This document shows positions 63,415 through 64,000 of a stretch of DNA of 64,000 nt, one piece after another (the first letter of the stretch is position 1; each line of letters opens with the position of its first letter). Origin of the DNA: Pseudomonas farris (GTDB lineage Bacteria > Pseudomonadota > Gammaproteobacteria > Pseudomonadales > Pseudomonadaceae); contig NZ_JAHSTV010000005.1 of assembly GCF_019145235.1 (NCBI RefSeq), positions 186,001-250,000 of the forward strand. Reading direction: 5' to 3'. The position numbers and the translations under genes were made by a program. The notes below the pieces were generated by a model. That model was given only the letters and a program-made list of their open reading frames with translations, ran no database searches and had not been told where the DNA came from.

Positions 63415-64000
63415 ATGGAGTGGCTTGGTTTGCATTTCATGACCGGGCTACCGGAGGGCGGGCAGGTCATACTCGATTGCACCCATAACCCTTTTCTGGT
63501 GTTGCTGGCCTATCTGGTGGCTTGCGTGGCCGGCTTCGCCACGCTGGACATGACCGAGCGGGTCGGCCATGTGGAAAAATCCGCCTCCCAACGACTCTGG
63601 CGTTGGGTCGGTGCCGGGTGCCTGGCGGGTGGTATCTGGGCCATGCACTTCATCAGCATGCTGGCGTTCCAGGCGCCGATCGAAATTCATTACCACTTGC
63701 CCACTACCCTGCTCTCGCTGTTATTCGCCCTGACCGCCTCATGGCTGGCCATGCACACCCTCAGCCATCCTCAGTTGAATTTCTGGCAATACCTGCGGGC
63801 CGCGGTATGGATCGGCCTGGGCATCGCAACCATGCATTACGTGGGGATGGCCGCCCTGCGCTCGAATGCGATGGCCTACTACCAACCCGTGCTGTTCGTG
63901 CTTTCCATTGTGATCGCCATCGGTGCCAGCCTGGCCGCCCTGTTGATTTCCAGTCATCTGCGCGATGGCGCCGGCGTGTTTCATCAATTGCTCAAATACA
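63415..64000 (+). CDS. MHYT-domain sensor, 3' part beyond the window
   Basis: Frame open from ATG 63415 (or an in-frame ATG at 63382) to the window end. At least 195 residues, with six or seven hydrophobic segments in a MHYT domain: FNxFLV-like start, IWAMHFISMLAF, ATMHYVGMAAL (two typical M-H-x-x-x-M motifs that are thought to bind copper and sense a gas or redox signal). In Pseudomonas the domain usually precedes GGDEF/EAL domains (MucR-like) or a histidine kinase; here the output domain lies outside the window. A ctctatact -10-like element occurs at 63351-63359. Confidence 0.8.
   Translation, partial: MEWLGLHFMTGLPEGGQVILDCTHNPFLVLLAYLVACVAGFATLDMTERVGHVEKSASQRLWRWVGAGCLAGGIWAMHFISMLAFQAPIEIHYHLPTTLLSLLFALTASWLAMHTLSHPQLNFWQYLRAAVWIGLGIATMHYVGMAALRSNAMAYYQPVLFVLSIVIAIGASLAALLISSHLRDGAGVFHQLLKY

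Overview
The window looks like a chromosomal segment of a fluorescent-group Pseudomonas. The evidence is GC-rich coding sequence, a complete beta-ketoadipate (pca) cluster, an Emh/Ttg/Mex-type RND efflux operon with its TetR repressor, ornithine-lipid genes, RapA, FosA, XenB, and about fifteen copies of the REP/REPIN element typical of this group (core ggagcgggcttgctcgc). I see no rRNA, tRNA, CRISPR array, insertion sequence, integrase or phage gene. Species cannot be fixed by eye.

Layout. 1-5.5 kb: mixed accessory and stress genes (3' end of an unknown gene, a solitary HsdR-N-type nuclease, a tiny lipoprotein, a low-affinity iron permease family protein, a DUF4142 protein, a KGG-repeat protein, a PAS-GAF-GGDEF cyclase, a LysE exporter). 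5.6-11 kb: FosA, then an apparent organic-acid catabolic module (MFS importer, HMG-CoA-lyase-like enzyme, CaiB-type CoA transferase, LysR regulator). 11-19 kb: drug-type MFS, Fe-dependent alcohol dehydrogenase, a DUF4917 protein with SIR2-like motifs, YegP, RHH and DJ-1/PfpI proteins, a DMT exporter, a METTL25-like methyltransferase. 19-30 kb: envelope genes (lemA with two TPM-domain genes, BglX, YceI and ClsB-like phospholipase D, a serine hydrolase, an acyl-CoA-dehydrogenase-like protein, olsB-olsA). 30-34 kb: AcpH, an ArsR-MFS-XenB operon preceded by a triple repeat, and an A+T-rich orphan gene. 34-42 kb: a DMT transporter, emhR and emhABC. 42-54.7 kb: an OprD-family porin and pcaC-D-B-T-G-H-F-J-I-K-R, all on the minus strand except the porin. 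55-64 kb: pitA, small conserved genes, rapA, a spinster-like MFS, and the start of an MHYT-domain sensor cut by the window end.

How the genes work together. The pca block encodes uptake of 4-hydroxybenzoate/protocatechuate and all steps from protocatechuate to succinyl-CoA and acetyl-CoA. Copies of a PcaR-type box lie upstream of pcaI, pcaK and pcaR. EmhR represses emhABC from a well-preserved operator, and pieces of the same operator recur upstream of the neighbouring DMT gene. The CaiB/lyase/MFS/LysR set is the clearest pathway of unknown substrate. The DUF4917/SIR2-like gene and the solitary nuclease are the best candidates for undescribed defence or NAD-related functions; both assignments rest on motifs only.
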